A stretch of 38,324 nt of DNA from CANHCC01 sp040381555 (lineage in GTDB: Bacteria > Bacteroidota > Bacteroidia > J057 > RFSG01), in assembly GCA_040381555.1 (NCBI GenBank), contig JBEIHC010000015.1, forward strand, positions 1-38,324, written 5' to 3'. A model generated the notes under the pieces. The model saw only the letters and a program-made list of their open reading frames with translations. It had not been told where the DNA came from and searched no databases. How positions within the stretch are numbered: position 1 is the first letter of the stretch; each line of letters begins with the position of its first letter. Positions 16,623 through 24,049 of this stretch are shown here, piece after piece. A program made the translations under genes and the position numbers.

Positions 16623-19523
16623 ATGCAAGTTGAGTTTCTCTTAAAACATCGTAAATTCCTCTACCCTGGACTGGTGAGTCTGGTTTGGTTCATTCCGGTT
16701 TTCCTTATGCATTTTGACTGGAAAGGGGTTTCGGGTACCTTGCCTCGGTACTGGCAAACTTATGAATGGACAGGATATTTCGGTGCAGTGATTCTAGCCC
16801 TTATTTTCAGTCTGGAATATCTGAGGCTCAAACCCCAGTCATTAGCAGATCGAATTACCTTAGCGGCCCCCTTCTTATGCCTGTTTCCAGTTCTATATCA
16901 ATATGCCGAATATCCAGTAAGAAGTTGGGATTATGATTGCTATCAAATTGCGGGGGATAAAATCAACGCAGGTGAAAGCCCCTATTTTGGATTTTATCTT
17001 TATCCCCCTTTGCTGGCCTGGTGTATGGCGCAACTTCAACATCTGTTAGGAAACGCTGAAAAAGTATTTTTTACTTACCAATATTTTCAACTTTTACTAG
17101 TTGGATTATTAGCATTTCAACTTCAGGCCTTGATCAAACGAATTCAGCCAGACACACTGCTTGGTGCTCTGTTACTAGTAGGCATTATGATTTTAAACAT
17201 CCCCCTGTGGAGAACAATACATCATAATCAGGTCAACTTAGTACTCGTCAATACACTCTTGTTTGCCATTTTAAATTGGGGAAAACATCCAATCCTGAAT
17301 GGACTTTTCTTAGCCTTAGGAACTCACTTAAAATTATACCCCCTCGTTGTGGCGGGAATTTGGCTGGTGCGAAAAAACCGTTTAGCCTTTATTTTTTTCA
17401 TTACTTCCGTTCTTCTCATAGGTTTTGGCTTAGAAGCCAATATATCCGGAATCTGGAAAGAGTTCATTTCATTCTTTGTTGAATTTCCCGGAGGAGGTGC
17501 TTTGAGAGATAATGGTCTTCATAGCATCCTGTACAATTCATTTTATGTAACTGGACTAAATCAAGGGCTGGATACTAGAACTTTTTCTATATTTATTAAA
17601 AGTATTTATTATTTATTGGCCAGTCTAGTATGTTTATTTTTCCTTTATCGCTTTTTTGCCCGGGCTAATGAACGAGAAAAAAGTACTGAATGGGATAGTG
17701 CTGCTAAGAAATTTTGGCTTGAAACGGGTGACATAGCTGATGCGGGAGCATTTATGCTATTATTCTCTCCAATGGTTTGGGAACATCATTATGTACTGAG
17801 CATTCCCCTAGCATTATTTGCTATTTGCCTCCATCCAAAACCATTAAATTGGTTGGCTCTATTTTTGATATTTGCGCTGCCAGTTGCAGATATTTTTATC
17901 CTTTCCTTAACCCGAATCAGTGGATTATTCCTACTATTACATAGCCTTTCCTCTCCTCAGCCGGAGAGACTCAGGCCTGTATTGCTCAAGCTTAAAAAAG
18001 CTGCTCCTGCCCTAGCATTTACTGTATTTGCTCTATTCTTCCTTTCTTTCATCTCCAGATTTGAAACGCGGATATACGGAGACGGCCATGAATATGTATT
18101 GCAAACAGAAGCGATTGCATCTCACGGCACTCCAGAAATATTTCCCGAGGATACAGAGGCATTATTATCCCATGTCTATCCTGTGGACCGATCTGATTAT
18201 TTTAAGGGCCTTCTGGAATTTCAACAAAATCCGGATACCCCAATGCCACCCAATGGATGTATTGGTTTTTATTATACTCCGGATAGTCAGTTATATAGCT
18301 ATCATTTCTCCTTCTACAGTTATTTAGCTGTACCGGTAAGGTGGGCACTCCAATTATTGAAGGATGATTGGCTCAAAAGCTTTGCCCTACTCAATACCCT
18401 ATTGCTCTTACTACCTTTGGGATATATTGTATTTTATTCCACCCTTTCAATAGAAAATAGAATAGCCTTATTTCTACTCATTTTCTTTTCTCCTATACTG
18501 TGGTACCTACGCTGGCCCCATACAGAGGTGCTCACAGCAAGTTTGATTGCCCTAAGTTTGTTATGTTTTTCAGATAGTAGATTCCACGCTTCTATTTTTA
18601 TTGCAGCCATTGCCTCTTTACAAAATCAACCTGTTGCCCTTTTAATTCTATTACCCTTGTGGGGTTATTGGAAAGAACAACAAAAAATAAGGTTTCCTAT
18701 AATTCTCCTAACAGGTATGTCCGTGGCAATCATTCTAACACCTGCCCTATTTTACTATTCCCATTATGGCACAAGCAATCTGATTGTTGCCATTGGCTCT
18801 GCCAGCATCCACAATATCAACTTTACCCGAATCTGGGACTTCTTCTTTGATCTCAACCAAGGAATCATAGCAGGCTACCCGATAATAGTAGTACTTTTTA
18901 TGATTCTATTGGCTCGAATAGCTTGGATAAAACAGTTTTCTTTATTGTTCGTCTATCTTGTAGTATTAATAGGAATTGCGGCTTCTGCAGCTATGACCAT
19001 CAACTGGAATATGGGACAGGCAGGAATTTCCCGATATGCCATTTGGGCAGGAATGATTCTGTTGGTTCCTGTTTTTTCCGAAAAAATCAAAAACAAACTT
19101 GTATTTTTAACTGTATTCGGAACAACCCTAATTATCCAAACATTCATACTCAATAGTTTTGGGATGTTAAATGTAAACGATGGGTCCTGTCTTGCACACA
19201 ATGCTACAGCACGCTGGGTATTAAGCACCAACCCCTCTCTTTACAACCCGGAAATGGAAACTTTTCAGGAAAGAAGTCTGGGTAGAGAAGGCATCTTAAA
19301 AGAGGTTATGATCAATGGTCCCTTATTTTTCTATAGATTGGATGGTAAGGCGACCAAGGCAATTGTTGCTTATAACAGACTGGACACTTGCGACTTTTTT
19401 GCCACCCAAAACACCCGGATACAGGAAAAATTTAAAAACCTAAAATTCAACCAACAAGGATTCGCTTATTTAGACTTGATTGAGGTTGATTGTTACCCAC
19501 AGGGTCATAAAGACGGAAACTGA
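16623..19523 (+). CDS. large membrane glycosyltransferase, apparent fusion of two GT-C units (GT87-like N half)
   Basis: The 966-residue protein contains two complete-looking GT-C layouts in series. Residues 1 to about 450 match the GT87/DUF2029 type: an N-terminal helix, then VRSWDYDCYQIAGDKINAGESPY with the catalytic-type Asp, YLYPPLLAW, and the late GGGALRDNGLHSILYNSF loop and MVWEHHYVL segment. After a cytoplasmic-looking linker (SSPQPERLRPVLLKLKKAA, about 453-472) a new first helix and a second acidic loop begin (RIYGDGHEYVLQTEAIASHG), followed by roughly eight more helices and a soluble C-terminal tail. Ordinary members of either type are 400-550 residues. It should transfer sugars from polyprenyl-phosphate donors at the outer face of the inner membrane. 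Confidence 0.75.
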   Translation: MQVEFLLKHRKFLYPGLVSLVWFIPVFLMHFDWKGVSGTLPRYWQTYEWTGYFGAVILALIFSLEYLRLKPQSLADRITLAAPFLCLFPVLYQYAEYPVRSWDYDCYQIAGDKINAGESPYFGFYLYPPLLAWCMAQLQHLLGNAEKVFFTYQYFQLLLVGLLAFQLQALIKRIQPDTLLGALLLVGIMILNIPLWRTIHHNQVNLVLVNTLLFAILNWGKHPILNGLFLALGTHLKLYPLVVAGIWLVRKNRLAFIFFITSVLLIGFGLEANISGIWKEFISFFVEFPGGGALRDNGLHSILYNSFYVTGLNQGLDTRTFSIFIKSIYYLLASLVCLFFLYRFFARANEREKSTEWDSAAKKFWLETGDIADAGAFMLLFSPMVWEHHYVLSIPLALFAICLHPKPLNWLALFLIFALPVADIFILSLTRISGLFLLLHSLSSPQPERLRPVLLKLKKAAPALAFTVFALFFLSFISRFETRIYGDGHEYVLQTEAIASHGTPEIFPEDTEALLSHVYPVDRSDYFKGLLEFQQNPDTPMPPNGCIGFYYTPDSQLYSYHFSFYSYLAVPVRWALQLLKDDWLKSFALLNTLLLLLPLGYIVFYSTLSIENRIALFLLIFFSPILWYLRWPHTEVLTASLIALSLLCFSDSRFHASIFIAAIASLQNQPVALLILLPLWGYWKEQQKIRFPIILLTGMSVAIILTPALFYYSHYGTSNLIVAIGSASIHNINFTRIWDFFFDLNQGIIAGYPIIVVLFMILLARIAWIKQFSLLFVYLVVLIGIAASAAMTINWNMGQAGISRYAIWAGMILLVPVFSEKIKNKLVFLTVFGTTLIIQTFILNSFGMLNVNDGSCLAHNATARWVLSTNPSLYNPEMETFQERSLGREGILKEVMINGPLFFYRLDGKATKAIVAYNRLDTCDFFATQNTRIQEKFKNLKFNQQGFAYLDLIEVDCYPQGHKDGN

Positions 19524-20094
19524 AAACAAGTTAATTACAGGGTCTTCCTAAGAAACAAAAGGCTCAACGCCATTTTTTGTGGGTCATTAACTCTTGGAAA
19601 CACCCTGTGAGATCGCTCAAAATCTTCTACTTAAGGCTTCTTCAGAAAGTAATTGGAGAATCTATTTTGCTATCACCAAGTAGTGCTATCACCAAAATAT
19701 CAGGCCTATTTTTTATTGGATTGATGAAATTCAGGTGAACGAATTTTAGACATATTGAATGCGGTTCCTTGTATTCTGTATTCGATTTATCTGTTTAAAT
19801 GCCTGTATTGCAAATATTTAATAACTGCTGAATGCCCTACTTAGTTTAAGAATTAGGGTGTCCCCTCCCCCTCCCCTCCTAAAATGGAGAGATCTTTACC
19901 CCCTCTGCCCACAACAATTATGTCCAGAATTTCATTAAATAAAACCAATTGGAATTATATTGACTTTGGGGGTTACTGAATCATTTGCTATTCCGAAATT
20001 GGAGGAAATAGTCCTATCAAACGCATAAAAAACGACGAAGAACCTAACAAAATAATCCCCAAACCCTGAACAGGGATTTCAATCTTTGATAGGC
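19524..20094. other. gene-free stretch holding repeat copy A
   Basis: No credible coding frame exists between the GT-C stop and the tRNA promoter. The main content is a diverged copy of an intergenic repeat seen again at 21240-21500. Its best-conserved part is 19910-20021, and weaker resemblance begins near 19557 (GGCTCAACGCCATT here, GGCTCTACGCCATT at 21246). A pyrimidine-rich CCCCTCC tract near 19862 precedes the conserved part, as in the other copy. Confidence 0.6.
19910..20021 (+). repeat. diverged direct repeat, copy A
   Basis: This 112-bp segment aligns with 21385-21497 in the same orientation. The first 36 bases are identical, starting CACAACAATTATGTCCAG; the rest is about three-quarters identical with shared blocks TGAATCATTTGCTATTCC and GTCCTATCAAA. 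The two copies flank the tRNA-Arg gene and the broken FkbM gene. Confidence 0.9.
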
Positions 20095-20125
20095 TTGAAA
20101 AAGATTTGATTAAGGCGTATCTTTG
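20095..20125 (+). promoter_or_regulatory. promoter of tRNA-Arg (TTG - 20 bp - TATCTTTG)
   Basis: TATCTTTG at 20118-20125 is a full -7 consensus match; CTTG (TTG at 20095-20097) sits 20 bp upstream. The predicted start of transcription is within a few bases of the tRNA 5' end. Confidence 0.75.
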
Positions 20126-20135
20126 TATTCATATT

Positions 20136-20207
20136 GGCGCCGTAGTTCAATGGATAGAATAGGAGTTTCCTAAACTTTAGATATGGGTTCGATTCCCGTC
20201 GGTGCTA
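20136..20207 (+). tRNA. tRNA-Arg (anticodon CCT)
   Basis: A complete cloverleaf can be folded. The acceptor stem is GGCGCCG with CGGTGCT (two G-U pairs) and discriminator A at 20207. The D arm is GTTC-AATGGATA-GAAT, and the anticodon stem GGAGT / ACTTT encloses loop TTCCTAA with anticodon CCT at 20169-20171. The T arm is ATGGG-TTCGATT-CCCGT. CCA is not encoded. It decodes AGG. Confidence 0.95.
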
Positions 20208-20351
20208 CAAAAGACAAAGTGAGAATGAGATTGAGACCAGGAATTCCAAAGGTAGTAGCCAAAGGCTAAGAAAAACTTCAAGATATCCGCAAAATTAGCC
20301 TTTGAAAGAACAATCCATTTCTAAAGTAAATTAAACTTCCCCAATAGAAAG

Positions 20352-20383
20352 TTTGACTATCCCAATGTCAGAGTGTATCTTTA
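20352..20383 (+). promoter_or_regulatory. promoter of the FkbM gene (TTTG - 20 bp - TATCTTTA)
   Basis: TTTG at 20352-20355 and TATCTTTA at 20376-20383 are separated by 20 bp, one mismatch from the full consensus. The position supports ATG 20418 as the start and excludes the GTG at 20373, which would lie within the promoter. Confidence 0.65.
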
Positions 20384-20417
20384 CATCTGTCCCCTAAGTA
20401 GAACTGAGCAGGAAGAT

Positions 20418-21239
20418 ATGATTCCACAGCGCGTTTTATTGAAACTATTCAGAACTCTGTTAGAGCCCCTAACGGGTAAAAAAGAATATCAAGCATTATT
20501 TGAAAGACTACATGGAATGACTTTGGACGGGATGGGAATGGGCTCAGGTGCTTATACAGGAGAATCCTCAGAAAAGGCAGCCATTCAATATATTCTTCAA
20601 AAACTTAAATCAACCAAACCGATACTCTGTTTCGATGTCGGAGGAAATAAAGGTCAATTTACCACCCTGCTCTATGAGGTATTAGGCAACCAGGCAATAA
20701 TTCATACCTTCGAACCATCTTCTGCAACCTTTAAAGTCTTACAAGAAAACACCAGCAGTTTCCCAGAAGTCCAATTACATCAAAAAGGCCTAGGAGATCA
20801 GACCGGCAATTTACAGTTATTTACGAATTAAGATGCTTCCTTAATTGCGAGTGTCTATCAAAGAAAATTAGATCACTTCGGAATCCAACTAAATCAATTT
20901 GAAGAAATCGAAATTGATACTTTGGATCACTTCTGCGAGAGTCTGTCCATTTCTCATATTCATTTTCTTAAGTTGGATGTTGAAGGACATGAATTAAAAG
21001 TGTTAAAGGGAGCTGAAACTTTATTACAAAATAAAGCCATCGATTTTATACAATTCGAATTTGGTGGATGCAATATTGATTCGAGAACCTACTTTCAAGA
21101 TTTCTACTATTTACTTTCAGATCAGTACCATATCTACAGGATAGTCAAAGATGGTCTGCACCTGGTTAAAGGATACCGAGAAACTTATGAGGCATTTGTT
21201 ACTACGAACTACCTAGCTGAGAGGAAAAGCCTGAATTAA
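20418..21239 (+). pseudogene. FkbM family methyltransferase, interrupted by one in-frame TAA
   Basis: Read through, the 273-residue protein is an intact FkbM-type SAM-dependent methyltransferase. It has the SAM-binding motif CFDVGGNKGQFTTLL, the acidic HTFEPSSATFKVL segment, and the diagnostic second half IHFLKLDVEGHELKVLKGA followed by IDFIQFEFGG. Codon 138 (20829-20831) is TAA, between LQLFTN and DASLIASVY, and the frame is open on both sides without any indel. No ATG, GTG or TTG follows in frame before 20922, so reinitiation would lose part of the Rossmann core. FkbM enzymes O-methylate sugars of surface glycans, fitting the nearby glycosyltransferases. A recent nonsense mutation, population variant or sequencing error are all possible. 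The promoter is still recognisable. Confidence 0.85.
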
Positions 21240-21384
21240 ATTATTTGGCTCTACGCCATTAATTTTGGATAATTAAATCTTAGAAGTATCCTGTATAGTG
21301 GTTATAAATATTCTACTTAGTTTATAAATACGGTGCCCCTCTCTCCCATTCTTTTCCATTGGAGGGGGCTTCAAACCCATTGGC

Positions 21385-21497
21385 CACAACAATTATGTCC
21401 AGAATTTCATTAAATAAAACAATTTGTAATAATACTGAATTTGGGGGAGGCCTGAATCATTTGCTATTCCAAAATTTGGAAAAAGGGTCCTATCAAA
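21385..21497 (+). repeat. diverged direct repeat, copy B
   Basis: Second copy of the repeat described at 19910-20021, sharing its 36-base identical start. The whole gap 21240-21652 holds no gene; it consists of this copy with weaker similarity extending left to about 21246. It includes a CCCCTCTCTCCC ... GGAGGGGG inverted repeat (about 21333-21367). Confidence 0.9.
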
Positions 21498-21652
21498 TCC
21501 ACAAAATACGGTGTAGAGTCAATAAACAAGGGAGGCGTAGTATTTTTCCTAATTTTTTCTCCGGACAATAAAGATCAGTTATGAATTATGAAATGCCCCC
21601 CTAACTACTAACACTAAATATCGCTTCGAGACATTTGGAATTAATCTAACAA

Positions 21653-22057
21653 TCAACTTTGTTTAAAAAGGCCAAAAGCAAAAGTACCGAGAATTGCAGA
21701 CACAATTACAATCGCCATTGACCAGTAGCCAGCACCCAATGAAACGAACATAGGTCCAGGACAAGCTCCTGCCAATGCCCAACCTAACCCGAAAATAATA
21801 CCTCCGAATAAATACCGAGAAAACCCGCCTTCTTTATTAGGAAGAATAATTTCATTTCCATTAAAATCTTTTAGGTTAAATTTTCGGATAAGAAAAATGC
21901 CCAATGCCCCCATTACAACAGCCACCCCAATAATTCCAAACATATGAAAGGATTGAAATCGAAACATTTCTTGTATTCGATACCAACTAAATGCCTCGGA
22001 CTTTGACATAATAATTCCAAATAGAATTCCAGCGATAATAAATCTCAGCTGTTTCAT
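21653..22057 (-). CDS. YeeE/YedE-type sulfur transporter half (DUF6691-like)
   Basis: The 134-residue membrane protein has four hydrophobic segments and the conserved G-W-A-L-A-G-A-C-P-G-P motif near residue 95, whose cysteine is the signature of YeeE/YedE transporters that pass thiosulfate or sulfane sulfur across the membrane through cysteine thiols. It overlaps the upstream half-transporter gene by four bases (ATGA), a sign of translational coupling. Together the two small proteins make the equivalent of one full-length YeeE. Substrate is inferred from family and context only. Confidence 0.88.
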   Translation of the reverse strand: MKQLRFIIAGILFGIIMSKSEAFSWYRIQEMFRFQSFHMFGIIGVAVVMGALGIFLIRKFNLKDFNGNEIILPNKEGGFSRYLFGGIIFGLGWALAGACPGPMFVSLGAGYWSMAIVIVSAILGTFAFGLFKQS

Positions 22058-22626
22058 GGTACAAAAATAAATGGGAATAAAAAATGGGTCATAATAAGGC
22101 CGCCAATAAAGAAGCCCATAACCGCAATTAAACTGGGTACTTGCAAATTAGATAAACCAGTAATAGCATGACCAGAGGTACAACCACCTGCATAGCGTGC
22201 ACCAAAACCAATTAATAAACCACCAATTACTAAAATAAACAACTTCCAAGGAGAAGAGAAAACATCATTTCCATAAATTTCTGAAGGTTGTGAACCTGTA
22301 GGCAGTTCAAAACCCATGGCAGATAAATCAATTAAAAAATCCTGAGACAATTCAATTGTAACGCCAGATGAAAGCCAATGGGTACCAATCCAGCCGCCCC
22401 AAACAGATCCAAGTAAAAAAAGAAGATTCCAAATTTGACTCTTCCAATCATACCTAAAAAATCCCGTAAACTTTCCTGCCCCACAAGCAGCGCAAATAGT
22501 TCGAAAATTAGAGGAAAAGGCAAAGGTTTTTCCACTGAAAACAAGAAAAAACATCATCCCGGAAATAGCCATTCCAGAAACATACCAAGACCAAGGTTGG
22601 GAAATCCACCTCAATAAATCAGCCAT
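22054..22626 (-). CDS. YeeE/YedE family sulfur transporter half
   Basis: The 190-residue membrane protein has the family signature FGARYAGGCTSGHAITGLSNL near residues 142-162, with the transport cysteine in G-C-T-S-G-H, plus a second cysteine pair (TICAACGAGKFTGFFRYD) in the first part of the protein. It is the partner of the next gene, with which it overlaps by four bases, and is preceded by a rhodanese gene on the same strand. The module is typical for import or redistribution of sulfane sulfur or thiosulfate in Bacteroidota. Confidence 0.9.
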   Translation of the reverse strand: MADLLRWISQPWSWYVSGMAISGMMFFLVFSGKTFAFSSNFRTICAACGAGKFTGFFRYDWKSQIWNLLFLLGSVWGGWIGTHWLSSGVTIELSQDFLIDLSAMGFELPTGSQPSEIYGNDVFSSPWKLFILVIGGLLIGFGARYAGGCTSGHAITGLSNLQVPSLIAVMGFFIGGLIMTHFLFPFIFVP

Positions 22627-22706
22627 AATTCATATTAAGTGCAGCAAAGATACTGCAGTTAATCCAAAAAAATAAAATTGCTTCTACTCAAGGATTCTGT
22701 ATCCTT

Positions 22707-23042
22707 CTATTTGACCACTTTACCTCTCCAAGAACCAATCCCCCCGCGTAAATTGAACAAATTAGCAAAACCCTGAGAAGCCATGGCCCCACAAGCAGAA
22801 CTGCTTCTTCCCCCACTTCGGCAATAGACAAAATAGGCTTTGTCTTTGCTGAGATTAGAAATCTCCGTTGCAAAATTTCCGCCCATAATATCCAAGTTTT
22901 TGGCACCTGGAATATGACCAGAGGTGAATTCATCCCGGGTGCGAACATCCAGAATAACGGCATCCTTTTGCTCAATACCTGCTGCAAAATCTGCGGAGTC
23001 AATATCCTCCCAATTTTTTGTTGACTTAAATAATCCAAACAT
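22707..23042 (-). CDS. single-domain rhodanese (sulfurtransferase)
   Basis: The 111-residue protein is one rhodanese domain: VILDVRTRDEFTSGHIPGAKNLDI near 29-52 and the active-site loop YCRSGGRSSSA with persulfide-forming Cys74, followed by LRGGIGSW. No signal peptide is present, so it is cytoplasmic. ATG 23042 is used; an earlier in-frame TTG at 23051 adds only three residues. It should carry sulfane sulfur to or from the YeeE-type transporter encoded 80 bp downstream. The upstream region holds an inverted repeat and a GAACTTTG sequence close to the -7 consensus, so it probably has its own regulated promoter. Confidence 0.93.
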   Translation of the reverse strand: MFGLFKSTKNWEDIDSADFAAGIEQKDAVILDVRTRDEFTSGHIPGAKNLDIMGGNFATEISNLSKDKAYFVYCRSGGRSSSACGAMASQGFANLFNLRGGIGSWRGKVVK

Positions 23043-23082
23043 ATTCTTCAAAATTAAATTGTTCTACAAAGTTCTGAAGAAT
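23043..23082 (-). promoter_or_regulatory. control region of the rhodanese-YeeE genes
   Basis: An 8-bp perfect inverted repeat (ATTCTTCA 23043-23050, TGAAGAAT 23075-23082) brackets an 18-base sequence AATTAAATTGTTCTACAA (23052-23069), which also occurs exactly at 3613-3630 upstream of gcvH. It contains the dyad TTGT-TCT-ACAA. On the minus strand a near-consensus -7 box (GAACTTTG, 23067-23074) is embedded in it. These are candidate operator elements; the binding protein is unknown. Confidence 0.45.
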
Positions 23083-23137
23083 AAATTGGGCTGTTGGTGA
23101 CTAGAATCACACTGTTGAAATAGGCCGTTAAAAAGTG

Positions 23138-23764
23138 TCAATTATGCAAGGACAACTGAATAACATTGCGTCCTAATTTGAGAATGCCTCTTTGCTCCAT
23201 CTTCTTTAACAATCTACTCACCACTTCTCGGGAGCTATTCATATCGCTTGCAATCTGCTGATGCGTAATAGATAGATTAGAGGAACCCATTTCTTTCGCT
23301 TGTTTATGCAAATAATACTCCAATCGTTCGTCCAAACTTCTAAAAGCTACCTGGTCTAAGGTTTCCAATAATTCTTCAAATCGCTCACGATAAGTTTCCA
23401 CCACAAATCGATACCAAGAGGGATAAAGTCTCATCCAATCGGAGACCTTTTGAAAAGGAACCATCCAAATTTCACAATCTTCAACAGCCTGAGCCATTAC
23501 TTTAGAAGTCTCTTGCCTCACTGCACACATAATAGATAAGGCACAAGCCTCGCCAGGATTGAGATAGTACATAAAAAATTCTCCGCCATCCGCCCCTTCT
23601 CGAAATATTTTCACCCGTCCACTGGCTACCAGCATGGTAGCGCGCAGATTCTGGCCACTATGCATAATAATTTCACCAGAAGTAAATGTTCGAACAATTG
23701 CAGAAGCTTCTATGTCTTTCCTTAATTCCGTTTCGAATTCAGATAATAATTGCAAATGACTCAT
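23138..23764 (-). CDS. Crp/Fnr family transcriptional regulator
   Basis: The 208-residue protein has an N-terminal cyclic-nucleotide-binding-like barrel (SGEIIMHSGQNLRATMLVASGRVKIF), a long dimerisation helix (about 120-140) and a C-terminal winged helix with SITHQQIASDMNSSREVVSRLLKKME. It lacks the N-terminal cysteine cluster of Fnr. Instead it has a Cys74-x5-Cys80 pair (GEACALSIMCAV) where other members bind effector, and Cys97. Such regulators often accompany rhodanese and YeeE genes in Bacteroidota, so sensing of a reactive sulfur or redox signal by these cysteines is a fair inference. It is transcribed in the same direction as the sulfur genes, 95 bp upstream of the rhodanese ATG. Confidence 0.9.
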   Translation of the reverse strand: MSHLQLLSEFETELRKDIEASAIVRTFTSGEIIMHSGQNLRATMLVASGRVKIFREGADGGEFFMYYLNPGEACALSIMCAVRQETSKVMAQAVEDCEIWMVPFQKVSDWMRLYPSWYRFVVETYRERFEELLETLDQVAFRSLDERLEYYLHKQAKEMGSSNLSITHQQIASDMNSSREVVSRLLKKMEQRGILKLGRNVIQLSLHN

Positions 23765-23788
23765 ACTAAATATAATACATTATTGAAA

Positions 23789-24049
23789 TTAAAATTTCAC
23801 CCAACGCCAACCAAAGGGTACAAATGCTAATACCCCAGCTCTTATCGTATCCTCTAAATCAATTTCCTTCTTAATAAATATAATTGTCAGAATAAGCATA
23901 TAGAAGATAAACAAAACGCCATGCGCCCAGCCACCATATTTTACAAATAAAGGAAGGCCTGCCCAGTATTTAAGTGGCATCGCAATTCCTAACAAAAACA
24001 AATAAGACAAGCCCTCTATAAAGGCAACGGTATGAAATAACTTCTTCAT
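23789..24049 (-). CDS. DUF3817 small membrane protein
   Basis: The 86-residue protein begins FHTVAFIEGLSYLFLLGIAMPLKY and has three hydrophobic segments, ending with FVPFGWRWVKF; this is the DUF3817 pattern (short membrane proteins sometimes appended to transporters). Function is unknown. Its ATG overlaps the stop of the GT-C gene upstream by four bases (ATGA), so it is translationally coupled to that gene, and the Crp/Fnr gene begins 24 bp after its stop. The run from miaA to the Crp/Fnr gene could therefore be one long transcript. Confidence 0.85.
   Translation of the reverse strand: MKKLFHTVAFIEGLSYLFLLGIAMPLKYWAGLPLFVKYGGWAHGVLFIFYMLILTIIFIKKEIDLEDTIRAGVLAFVPFGWRWVKF

Noticed and set aside
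20136..21497. Integrative element inserted at the tRNA-Arg gene
   Set aside because: No integrase is present and I found no second copy of the tRNA 3' end downstream; the flanking repeats do not include tRNA sequence.
19524..21652. Insertion sequence remnants
   Set aside because: No transposase fragment or terminal inverted repeats could be read in either gene-free stretch.
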